Origin: CAYXRK01 sp964467615
GTDB taxonomy: Bacteria; Hydrogenedentota; Hydrogenedentia; Hydrogenedentales; GCA-2746185
Direction of reading: 5' to 3'
Length of the DNA: 52,077 bases
Assembly (NCBI GenBank): GCA_964467615.1
Contig: CAYXRK010000009.1
Location: 1-52,077, forward strand
A program made the position numbers and the translations under genes. Numbering within the stretch: position 1 is the stretch's first letter; every line of letters begins with the position of its first letter. The notes under the pieces were generated by a model. That model made no database searches. It was not told the DNA's origin and saw nothing but the letters and a program-made list of their open reading frames with translations. Of this stretch, positions 26,801-33,170 are shown piece after piece.

Positions 26801-28164
26801 CCGACGCTGAACATCTGCTCAATCGGCATCGTGAGCACGACCATCCGGACCTCGCTGCCGGGCTCGTCTTCGCTGTCGTCGATGACGCCGTCGACGTTAT
26901 CGTCCATGCCGTTGGTGTTCGCGCGGTAAAGGAACAGCCCCGGTTCGCCGTCCGAGTCATTGTCGATGCGCGTGTCCACGTCGCCGTCACGGCCCGCCGC
27001 GTCCACGAGCCCGTCCAGGTCGTTGTCCAACCCGTCCCCCGGGAAGAGCCGGTCCGCGGCGATGGGAATCCAAACCGAATCCTTCAGGCCATCGCCGTCG
27101 TTGTCCACGTCGGCCCACATGTCCACTTGTTGCGCAGCCGTGAGGATGCCTATGGGCACGGGGGCGAGCGGGTCACCGAGGAGGATATCCGCGGTGTGGC
27201 CCGTTCCTGGAAACTGGAGAGGAAACTCCTGGTCCGACAGAAATGTATTGTATTGGTCACTCTCCGGGTTGCTTCCGGGAAAGTTGGAGATCAACGGATC
27301 ATTCTGGATTACATAGGGGTACGGTTCGGCAAATTGAAACTCGCCAACGGGCGGGAACTTTGCCACGAGGTTCTGGCCGAATTGTTCTTCCGGGCGAAAC
27401 GGAATGTCGCCTGGGATTGTTATGGTGTCGACGCGGGGAATGTAGAGCCAATCGCGTGTGCGTGGGCCGGCGAACATAAATTCATCCGGTCCTCCAAATG
27501 CATCAACGTCAACTGCGCCGGCCTGGTTCCGGAACGCGGCCATATCGATCAGCGGTATGGCTTTGTCGTTGTTCGCCACGGGATTTGGACTATTGAAAAA
27601 CGTCGGTGCGAATGGCGAATCCGAGTTCCCCCTGACACCCGTGGCCGCCGTGTCCCACATCCAGGGTTTGCCCGCGGCCCATGCGCCGTTGAAGTACGTG
27701 CGCCAGGCGTGGTCCGTGCTGGTGTAGCTGGGGTGGATGAGCAGGTCATGGTTCAGGAAGCCGATGCCCATCGCAAACGCGCCGTCCACGAGGAGTTCGG
27801 CCTTGACGCGGTTGCTGACGTTCGACGCGCTGTCCAACTCCTGCGAGGTCATGTTGAAGAAGGTCAGCGAAATCGCCAGCAGCACCGTCATCACGCCGAT
27901 GGCGACGACCAACGCCGCGCCCTCTTGGCCAGGACGGCTGTGCTTGGCCGCGCGGGCGCGTCCGCCGGCTATCGTGAGCGAACCACTCGTGGGCGCCAAA
28001 CTCGCCGTCATTCCCGCGCAGGCGGGAATCCAGCGGCGTAGTTCGGAGACTCTCCTGGATTCCCGCCTGCGCGGGAATGACGAGGGGGGGGCGGGCGCAC
28101 TTCCCCCTTGCGGTCTTTCACTGCCTCTTTTGTCGCGGACAGTCGCGCGTATCGCAAACGCCAT
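20887..28164 (-). CDS. Giant GspK-like minor pseudopilin with calcium-binding motifs
   Basis: A 2425-residue protein in the gspK position. GspK is normally about 320 residues. ATG 28164 has GGAG eight bases upstream. Residues 1-81 form a very long leader, then comes the pseudopilin helix GAALVVAIGVMTVLLAISL with no Glu at position +5, as is typical of GspK. Roughly a dozen Asp-rich loops follow (VDNDGDGLKD, NGIDDDGDGVIDE, VDNDGDGVVNE, VDNDGDLDIDA, DTDGDGAEDA, IDNDGDN), resembling thrombospondin type 3/EF-hand-like calcium sites. Lamin-tail-like segments occur near residues 1020 (IRINEIMVRP) and 1325 (EWIELVN ... INLSGWELEV). In type II secretion GspK caps the pseudopilus and binds calcium. 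The leader contains a translated palindromic repeat. Confidence 0.75.
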   Translation of the reverse strand: MAFAIRATVRDKRGSERPQGGSAPAPPSSFPRRRESRRVSELRRWIPACAGMTASLAPTSGSLTIAGGRARAAKHSRPGQEGAALVVAIGVMTVLLAISLTFFNMTSQELDSASNVSNRVKAELLVDGAFAMGIGFLNHDLLIHPSYTSTDHAWRTYFNGAWAAGKPWMWDTAATGVRGNSDSPFAPTFFNSPNPVANNDKAIPLIDMAAFRNQAGAVDVDAFGGPDEFMFAGPRTRDWLYIPRVDTITIPGDIPFRPEEQFGQNLVAKFPPVGEFQFAEPYPYVIQNDPLISNFPGSNPESDQYNTFLSDQEFPLQFPGTGHTADILLGDPLAPVPIGILTAAQQVDMWADVDNDGDGLKDSVWIPIAADRLFPGDGLDNDLDGLVDAAGRDGDVDTRIDNDSDGEPGLFLYRANTNGMDDNVDGVIDDSEDEPGSEVRMVVLTMPIEQMFSVGPRVRYGANGGAIPQTGPPQAFVEWDDDGNSPPSGLQAIESILALAGVRTVDVLFEEDRDGSDGTTRNPPDVPPRDNDYSILISDGVDGRGYLIRDIPDQNSPTGQPLVHNPYAEIAYEAIWPADNYANPSANLFPAAPPLNLDSLAAVFQIYGEPITELVGRMAILINDEASKVNVAAAGGVSYGDPKILGNTELTPAQSDGAGPWEYDTRVLPGIGDALSAHTWQLMMGATGGLGLSPTLDLGDADLTPATLAYAYDVSFPGYGRADDDGNALWLSMNGIDDDGDGVIDEGINPAYPRLFGLFEGIDEPSEYRAFQPYRNALAEGNSTVQITGPVDNDGDGVVNEIGEYGDRNLRTDEQLKLVSQIGAGRYETVRNLVTVHSADKNERHLFRGLGQSRNVSGLKLNYSLLTGQEAADSIVGDALLGFPTSSDPTRLLFTSVILPERDDSGNLMNVSQLPSEIEQAFATGLRLEGLAYRLHRYNAFPPPGLLSGQRYQGGSTDPTVTIGNDPELRAMQIAVNAKDGSDDNFARSEATTNIRDDWWEFIKTNSPTPSRDITYKIAGAESIRINEIMVRPVRRVEAEVGFNNGAILNPSQFLPNPNNVLGLPIFGVSPIIGVDTFSFGFPTGVFEIPAVMSSDWINLLPSSKQYLGDRAFVSTSQPLVTLLAPGTQPPDVAQWIFGPSSGLPAGRYYLTVNTSLIDDFGRRRISVDQPTDLEFAVKYISAAPGIRQTTNGPIEVGSIQNGASLQFVGILDDVFSGDVIFDAIWQPPSLSNQPGVNPEWAFLGVTPPLAVPGLEGYTNTGLTVVVPEPVGDLTPIFLCVAVRMPASFAGWGTDGVDNDGDLDIDAADPDELALIANRLAVNFFDFSQEPDHEWIELVNLDKSFDPINLSGWELEVGYGPGDPNRRVLTIPGDPNAAYGDPDRPATFIEPGGMLLLATNKFDEFLNPNLPENVDHQNIGRVLYRNGIGLARGGADYATVTSPQIGTLGDNVFDRPALLDFVDTDGDGAEDAAGMRSEDDYYSSGDVTGSANGDFQERTKAWDRIVELVSADMANATGAPDVANFVLRGGVFPNYPESDGIDNDGDNAVLTTDLIDNDGDNLLLNGIDEFGEGVDEGRWMRDNAEAALGAQQVNDFFAVPGGFGFLPTFYAANVPAFPPTLETEVVANTGQIDSLYLASFRDPPDWKEFIERRFFPGDDVIVTLYEGRASGGRVADRVTYTQRDVENRQIDELIPSPYLDGAEVVSLQGDGQPSSFWPDNAMALDFYRSLERKHPLYNGDRFGTTNRWEATDGNYDDWAPSTGYYDAVFDAFTVVATPTGVPRTSPLFTHAFSGSPLRMNLSQRLIDNPRTTLLGTHQFPALPTGQASWRSEFAQVPARGTKSTGSMAQTPHFALTVDMSPNTGGGTIDANLNPLDAYSPVVNLLLRVPEVLAGDGVQDGLRAIMDGGSFDTLTLTAAQADFEAQFRPVPPEQDLPEQNDIATWLNGPPLSWAPVFLFDLPGALGRPETFNYKYQFFPPVGPNQSEWISIGAINAMVYLFSGDALQLQPAFSQGISPADLTERWSVFEPGFGDGQVEQMAQPRVAFYAAANRADVVSQAAATFEWDGADGLENGEYDVYIATVENLEVLQDTRLLAAGMLTDFAVSPAFTSKVGSGADKRPTSYAVDVEVFTDRNADGGVNTDTASPDSFGFQEGVTPSDDGIVHYGIVRVEGNQLVVGLRNRGVSGALNRFSRVILAPRQKTRGRININTAETKPIPSDQDQYASIPNDLVDPDLFNPLAGLPGILSRFQFSIGSTSQIFFPGDTAVPTSSAAAGSIAANGIDRTSGSGNDDIFYRAREIVLGRPDHYDGRYYEYLADLAAKNPATLQMNQILSKPYDDEITGGTGFDPDSPNPTILLRQAVEVRERLSRMTNLITTRSDVFEILVTVQAGYGLDENNDGHFNYRSDREFISTSEQHARMIYER
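28006..28082. repeat. Perfect 28-bp inverted repeat inside the GspK leader
   Basis: The left arm at 28006-28033 begins CGTCATTCCCGCGCAGGCGG. The right arm at 28055-28082 is its exact reverse complement, with a 21-base spacer. Each arm contains a smaller palindrome (TCCCGC-GCAG-GCGGGA). It is a member of the widespread intergenic palindromic family whose translation reads FPRRRESR and WIPACAGMT, both of which appear here at residues 28-54 of the GspK-like protein. Confidence 0.92.
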
Positions 28165-28207
28165 TCGCTAACTCCGCCGCCCAAAGTATCGCAACATCAC
28201 GTTCCCG

Positions 28208-29605
28208 TTACTCGGCGGGGAGCCGCCGGTAGCCCGAGGGAATGTCGATGTTCTGATCGAAAGCCCGCTCGAAATCCGGCGCGCCGGCATACGGGCTTGG
28301 GAAAAACAAGGTGAAGTGGGAAGTGACGTTTTGCGGCAGCCGGGGCGTGAAGGGATTGCCGACAGCCGGTTCGTCAAAAAATCCGTCATTGTCGTCGTCT
28401 AAGCCGTTGTTCCCGATTTCCGTGCCGACGTTTCGTAGATCACTCCAGAATCGAGAAGGAATGGCGCGGGTCTGTTGAAAGCCCGTGTCGGGGTCCGTGG
28501 AGACCATAATGTCCGCATACGTGAAGAAGAACGTACGTAGCGTCCAATCAGTTGCGAATATGCCGTCAGTATCCGTTTGGATGATTCCGGGATACACGAA
28601 CCCGCCATCGTCGATGCTGGCGTCTTGGATAACCGGCCTAATATCGCGGTGCATCACATACGTCGTCTCGACTAACGGCAAGGGACCGCCCGGCCCATCT
28701 GGATCGAGTTTGTTGGTGAATACATTCAAGATGTTGTCGGAAATCACGTAGTCATTGACGTCGGCACCGATGTTGATCAGCGGCGGGCCGATATTCCACG
28801 CATTTGGAACTTCTCGGTCATTGCCACCCGCGAGCATGTGAATCCACAGTTCGCGCTTTTTTATGCGCGCTATAAATTCTGCTTGTTCCTCATCGCAGCC
28901 CGAACACCGTGCCGCGATCTCGGCGTCAATCAAGTCTTGGACGGTCAATCCGCCCGAGTCCAGTCCCGCGAGTTGAGGCGAATCCCATTGCACGGGAAAA
29001 TCATCCAGCGTCTCAGCGTTCGGCTCGACATACCGGAGCAGCCTATAGGTGGCCCGGTCGTTGGAATCGATGTCGCCAACAATCTCGTCGTCCACGTCGT
29101 GATACACGACGTACGTGACCCGCGCGATATTTGGGTCGCTATCATTCGGATCGGGGCTGGCAAGGCCGACGAACGTGAAGCCGATCGGCGTGCCGTAGAA
29201 CTGGTAGTAGTCGCCGTGCGCGCGCGAGGTAAACGCGCGGGAGAGATCCCGTTCGACGACGTTAAGCGTGGTGCGCGCTTGCTCGAAGGCCTCCTGGTTC
29301 TGGAAGCCCTGGCGCATCACGCGCACGCTGTTCACGAAAAGGAGCGCGACTCCCGCCATCACGGACACGAATATCCCGATCGCGACAAGCAGTTCCACGA
29401 TCGTAAAGCCGTTGGCGCGGCGTTCTCCGACAAGCTCAGGACGAACGGAATGGATGGGCCCAGGGCGAACGGAGCCGAGACGCAAATGCAAAAGCCCCGT
29501 TCGTCCGGAGGGTGTCGAAGGATGAACGGGGCGGCACAGGTCACGATCGGCCCCGACCGTCGAAACGCTAAACCTTGAACCTCGAACATTGAACGTTTTA
29601 CGCAC
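28208..29605 (-). CDS. gspJ: GspJ-like minor pseudopilin
   Basis: A 465-residue protein. The prepilin signature is ANGFTIVELLVAIGIFVSVM, with cleavage expected between Gly66 and Phe67 and Glu71 at position +5. The 66-residue leader is far longer than the usual 5-10 and is encoded by repeat sequence (29425-29597). The start GTG 29605 is supported by GGAG eight bases upstream, just after the gspI stop. The mature part is longer than ordinary GspJ (about 200) and carries one calcium-type loop (NGLDDDNDGFFDE), echoing the GspK-like neighbour. It is expected to be a minor pseudopilin in the tip complex with GspI and GspK. Confidence 0.8.
   Translation of the reverse strand: MRKTFNVRGSRFSVSTVGADRDLCRPVHPSTPSGRTGLLHLRLGSVRPGPIHSVRPELVGERRANGFTIVELLVAIGIFVSVMAGVALLFVNSVRVMRQGFQNQEAFEQARTTLNVVERDLSRAFTSRAHGDYYQFYGTPIGFTFVGLASPDPNDSDPNIARVTYVVYHDVDDEIVGDIDSNDRATYRLLRYVEPNAETLDDFPVQWDSPQLAGLDSGGLTVQDLIDAEIAARCSGCDEEQAEFIARIKKRELWIHMLAGGNDREVPNAWNIGPPLINIGADVNDYVISDNILNVFTNKLDPDGPGGPLPLVETTYVMHRDIRPVIQDASIDDGGFVYPGIIQTDTDGIFATDWTLRTFFFTYADIMVSTDPDTGFQQTRAIPSRFWSDLRNVGTEIGNNGLDDDNDGFFDEPAVGNPFTPRLPQNVTSHFTLFFPSPYAGAPDFERAFDQNIDIPSGYRRLPAE
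29425..29521. repeat. Imperfect inverted repeat inside the GspJ leader
   Basis: The left arm at 29425-29448 (CTCCGACAAGCTCAGGACGA and four more bases) pairs with the right arm at 29497-29521 at about 20 of 24 positions. The unit is the widespread mobile-type repeat that contains GACAAGCTCAGGACGAACGG. Two further partial copies of the GCGAACGG/TGAACGGGG end lie at 29460-29472 and 29521-29531. Translated on the minus strand it gives SVRPELVGE, the usual readout of this family. Confidence 0.75.
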
Positions 29606-29607
29606 GG

Positions 29608-29988
29608 CTACTGCTCCGCGACGTAGGTTACGTACTGCTCGATCCGCCCGTCCGGAAACGTCACCGAGAACGTGACGCGCTGAAGGTAGGTGTTTCCGGA
29701 GCCGTTCAGCCGTTGCACGGTCGTCGTATATCCGTCATACAAGCCGTAGACCGTGTAGGCCGAGAGCAATTGCCCCGGAACCCGTTTGTCGAACAGGGCC
29801 TTCGCGCTCGAGGCGCGGATTTGCCCAAGCACGGAGTTCGCCAACTCGGCGGTAATCGTCCGCTCGGCGGCGACGCGCGCCTGAAGCAAACTCCGCGGGA
29901 AGAGCTGCATGATCGCCACGATCCCGACCATCAGGATCGCCAGCGCAATCAGCACTTCCAATAGCGTGAACCCACCCTTCGATTTCAC
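29608..29988 (-). CDS. gspI: GspI/PilV-like minor pseudopilin
   Basis: A 126-residue protein with a short normal leader: MKSKGGFTLLEVLIALAILM, cleaved after Gly6, Glu11 at position +5. The length and the tail SVTFPDGRIEQYVTYV fit GspI, which nucleates the pseudopilus tip with GspJ and GspK. It sits 10 bases after gspH and 2 bases before the gspJ start, so cotranscription is almost certain. Confidence 0.85.
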   Translation of the reverse strand: MKSKGGFTLLEVLIALAILMVGIVAIMQLFPRSLLQARVAAERTITAELANSVLGQIRASSAKALFDKRVPGQLLSAYTVYGLYDGYTTTVQRLNGSGNTYLQRVTFSVTFPDGRIEQYVTYVAEQ

Positions 29989-29998
29989 TTCACACTCC

Positions 29999-30958
29999 TC
30001 AGGACGCGATCTGCACGCGCCCGCTCACCACGAACATCTCGATTTCGATATGGACGTCGTCGGAAAGGTACGTGTTCGGGTCACCGTCTCCGTCGTCGAT
30101 AATGAACATGGGATATCCCGATTGGCCCGACTGCTCCGCTAAGTTCCAAAGTATCGGCATCGTCAAACATCCACCATCCGTTAGCCGTGTTACCGCCGGA
30201 TCATCCGGCGGGACCACGAACCGCTCGTCGGGCTGTTGATCCGGCAGCAAGCCGACCCGCACAGACACTCGCTGCGGACTTCCTTCATCGGCATCCAGTG
30301 CGCCCCCAGGCTTAAACACATGAGCCGGAAAAGCTTCTTTGCCCGGGGCCGCTGATGTAAAGAGGTCATAATTCTTGCGCGGGGGGAAGAAGAGATTTTG
30401 CGGATCCAACTGGGAATCCAAAATAAGAATAGGTGTTAAGCCCCGGCGCGAATTCGTTAAAGGCAGACAACTCGAATCGGCCCCTACCTCAAATATGTCA
30501 GGCAATATGCACGTTCCTTCTCTGAATCTGCGGAATCTGCCGTTGGAATTCGCGATTGGAATAAAAAGTGACCCAGCCAACTCTTCCAAATCGTCGTGGG
30601 GGCTGCCATAGAGACGCCGTTCGAAGTCCTCGATCTCCTGCTTCGTCAATTTTCGCACCATCGCAAATTGGTCGATCACCGGCGGGTAGAACCCCGCCAT
30701 CACGCTGTCTTCGTAGTCCACGCTGGCGTTATACGCGACGGCCGTTTCAACGTTGTACGTGTTCGCGTAAATCCTCGCGGCCTTCAGCGCCGAGAACAGA
30801 TCGCGCGCGGCTTGCTCGGCCTTGTTGCCGCCGAACAACCCCAGCCGAAGCAAGGTAGGCACCGAGAGCGCGCCGAGGATGCCAATCATCGCCAACACGA
30901 TCAGCAACTCGACGAGGCTCACGCCGTGTGCGTTATGTCGCCGTGCGATTCGTTGCAT
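29999..30958 (-). CDS. gspH: GspH-like minor pseudopilin
   Basis: A 319-residue protein beginning MQRIARRHNAHGVSLVELLI: prepilin cleavage after Gly12, Glu17 at position +5. It is longer than usual GspH (about 170) because of an extended soluble domain without recognisable calcium loops. I chose ATG 30958, with a GGTGAG site ahead, over an upstream in-frame start that would overlap gspG by 40 bases and bury the leader. In type II secretion GspH-type proteins belong to the minor pseudopilin tip. The assignment to H rather than another minor pseudopilin rests on gene order and general shape. Confidence 0.75.
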   Translation of the reverse strand: MQRIARRHNAHGVSLVELLIVLAMIGILGALSVPTLLRLGLFGGNKAEQAARDLFSALKAARIYANTYNVETAVAYNASVDYEDSVMAGFYPPVIDQFAMVRKLTKQEIEDFERRLYGSPHDDLEELAGSLFIPIANSNGRFRRFREGTCILPDIFEVGADSSCLPLTNSRRGLTPILILDSQLDPQNLFFPPRKNYDLFTSAAPGKEAFPAHVFKPGGALDADEGSPQRVSVRVGLLPDQQPDERFVVPPDDPAVTRLTDGGCLTMPILWNLAEQSGQSGYPMFIIDDGDGDPNTYLSDDVHIEIEMFVVSGRVQIAS

Positions 30959-31014
30959 ACTCGACTCACCAACGCGGCATCGTGGCTGCGCTCCTGCGTT
31001 TCGATCTTGGATTG

Positions 31015-31839
31015 CTACTTCGGCGCCTGCTCCCAACCGCGATTCGAATCCCAATTGTTGATGTCGTCGCCGCCGCCCGCGTAGGCGGGATCAAGCTGCC
31101 CCGTCGAACTGTACAAATTCTGAATGGGCAAGTAAGCGTCAAGCAGTTCGTTCGCGCCCAGCGAGAAAATGTACACGGGCTTTTGCTTGTCCGCCGGAAA
31201 CCCCGCCATCCCGTCGGCGTTGGGTTGACCCGGAATCTTCGAGTTTTCTTCCCCGCGCGTCGTCCCATCCCACACATACCCCGGGCCGCGATACGAGCGA
31301 TGTTCCGGCGTCGGCGAGTTCTTGTCCGGAATCCAAAATCGGTAGGGCGCGCCCCAAGGATCCGCCTGTACGTCAAGATAAGACGAGCCTAACTTCGACT
31401 TCACCTCGGGATCGATCACGTCGAAATCACCCGTGAGCGAACCGGAATCGCAACTGAACGTCGTGATGCGGACCTCCGCGTTGCGCCCGCGCCGCAAGAT
31501 TTCGTAGAAGAACGTATTGTAGAAAGCTTGGGCCGCGATGTAGCCCTGCAATGGATCCTGGCTGATGATCTGACCGAGCAGATTGAGGTGCTGCCGTCCT
31601 TCGCAGGTAAGGAAATGCGTGAAGCTGCTCTTCCCCGCGTCGGTCAACGCAGCGGTAAGCGCCGTATCCGCGCCGCGAATGTCGGTCAGCGCGCGCGCTA
31701 CCTGCGCCCTGCCGAAATACGACGCCACGTTGGGCACGACAATGGCCGCCAGAATACTGATGATGGCGATGACCACCAACAGTTCGACCAGCGTAAACCC
31801 GCCCCGCCGCGCGGCCGCATGCGCACGCTTCGCGTTCAT
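31015..31839 (-). CDS. gspG: GspG-like major pseudopilin
   Basis: A 274-residue protein beginning MNAKRAHAAARRGGFTLVEL: cleavage after Gly14, Glu19 at position +5, hydrophobic helix VVIAIISILAAIVVPNV. The family landmark DPWGAPYRFWIP, which in GspG forms the loop near the calcium site, is present. The protein is about twice the usual size, with a long middle segment and an Asp-rich end (GGGDDINNWDSNRGWEQ). ATG 31839 has AGGAG eight bases upstream. It forms the body of the pseudopilus by family analogy. Confidence 0.85.
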   Translation of the reverse strand: MNAKRAHAAARRGGFTLVELLVVIAIISILAAIVVPNVASYFGRAQVARALTDIRGADTALTAALTDAGKSSFTHFLTCEGRQHLNLLGQIISQDPLQGYIAAQAFYNTFFYEILRRGRNAEVRITTFSCDSGSLTGDFDVIDPEVKSKLGSSYLDVQADPWGAPYRFWIPDKNSPTPEHRSYRGPGYVWDGTTRGEENSKIPGQPNADGMAGFPADKQKPVYIFSLGANELLDAYLPIQNLYSSTGQLDPAYAGGGDDINNWDSNRGWEQAPK

Positions 31840-31919
31840 GTCCTTGCTCCTCGCCAGTTGACCGGCGTCCACTTCGCTATGCCGTTGGTCCTCTGCCCTC
31901 GCTTCGACACGCCGCGCCA

Positions 31920-33152
31920 TCAACCGCTGATGGCGTCGCCGAGGCTGAATATGGGCAGATACAACGCGACCACAATAAATCCGATGACGCCGCCAAGACA
32001 GATGATAATGGCCGGTTCCATCAACGAGAGGAGCGCTTCCACCGCCGCTTCGACTTCCGCGTCGTAGATGTCCGCGACCTTGTTCAACATCGTATCGAGG
32101 CTACCCGTCTCCTCGCCTACGTCAATCATGTTGACGACCATGGACGGGAACACCTTCGATTCATCGAGCGGCGCGGCGATCGTGTCGCCTTCTTTGATGC
32201 TGTCGTGCACCTTCTGCACGGCGTTCTGAATCACTTCGTTGTTGATGGTCTCTTTGGTGATGCGCAACGCCTGGAGGATCGGCACGCCGGAGTTGAGCAG
32301 CGTCCCGAGCGTGCGCGCGAACCGCGCCACCGCCACCTTCGTTACCAAGTCGCCGACGAGCGGGATCTTGAGGACGACGCGGTCCATGATGCGTTTCACC
32401 AGCTTTATCTTGGACATGACCTTGATGGTGATGATGGTCGAATTGATGATTAGCAGCAGCAACCACCACTTCACTTTCATGAAGTCCGCCACGTCGACAA
32501 GGAACTGCGTGGGCGCGGGCAGACCGGCGCCGAAGTCCTGGAAAATCTCAGCGAACACGGGCACGACCCGGATGAGCAAGAAGCTCACGATGCCGGTCGC
32601 CGCGAGAACGACGAAGACGGGATAGACCATCGCGCCGCGCACGCGGCGGACCAGCGCCATGCGTTTTTCCATGAATATGGCGAGACGGTTCAGGACCGTC
32701 TCGAGCATGCCGCCCACTTCGCCGGCCCGCACCATGTTTACGTACAACCTGTCGAACGCTTTCGGATGCTTGGCCAAGCCTTCGGAGAACGTCGAACCTT
32801 GCTGCACGTCGGCCGAGATTTCGCGCAAGATGTCGCGAATCTTCGAGGGCTTCTGTTGCGAAATGAGGATATTCAAGCTGCGCAGCAGCGGCAGGCCGGC
32901 ATCGATCAGCGTTGCGAGTTGACGAGTGAGAATCACGATTTGTTTTTGTTTGACGCCACCGAAGTAAAGTTCGTTGATGCCGCCCTTTTTCTTGCGCGCG
33001 CGCCGTTCGTCCGCCTTGCGCGCCTCGCGCATGCTGGTCGGGTACAACCCCAGCGACCGTACGTCTTGAATCGCCAACGCCTGATTGTCGGAGTCGATAA
33101 TTCCGAACACCTCTTTGCCGTGCTTGTTTGTGGCCTTATAGGCGTATTTCAA
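31920..33152 (-). CDS. gspF: GspF/PilC-type inner-membrane platform protein
   Basis: A 410-residue protein of the T2SS-F family: two repeated cytoplasmic helical domains separated by membrane helices (VYPVFVVLAATGIVSFLLIRV; WWLLLLIINSTIITI; IIICLGGVIGFIVVALYL). Repeats of the LIDAGLPLLRSLN / LNSGVPILQALRI kind are present. The platform protein couples the ATPase to pseudopilus assembly. The start codon is TTG 33152, preceded by GGGGAGA. It follows the second gspE gene by 18 bases. Confidence 0.93.
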   Translation of the reverse strand: MKYAYKATNKHGKEVFGIIDSDNQALAIQDVRSLGLYPTSMREARKADERRARKKKGGINELYFGGVKQKQIVILTRQLATLIDAGLPLLRSLNILISQQKPSKIRDILREISADVQQGSTFSEGLAKHPKAFDRLYVNMVRAGEVGGMLETVLNRLAIFMEKRMALVRRVRGAMVYPVFVVLAATGIVSFLLIRVVPVFAEIFQDFGAGLPAPTQFLVDVADFMKVKWWLLLLIINSTIITIKVMSKIKLVKRIMDRVVLKIPLVGDLVTKVAVARFARTLGTLLNSGVPILQALRITKETINNEVIQNAVQKVHDSIKEGDTIAAPLDESKVFPSMVVNMIDVGEETGSLDTMLNKVADIYDAEVEAAVEALLSLMEPAIIICLGGVIGFIVVALYLPIFSLGDAISG

Positions 33153-33170
33153 TTCTCGTCTCCCCGGCGG

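Noticed and set aside
26692..28041. 449-codon open frame on the plus strand within the GspK-like gene
   Set aside because: Shadow; composition is biased, there is no ribosome site, and the minus-strand protein has recognisable domains.
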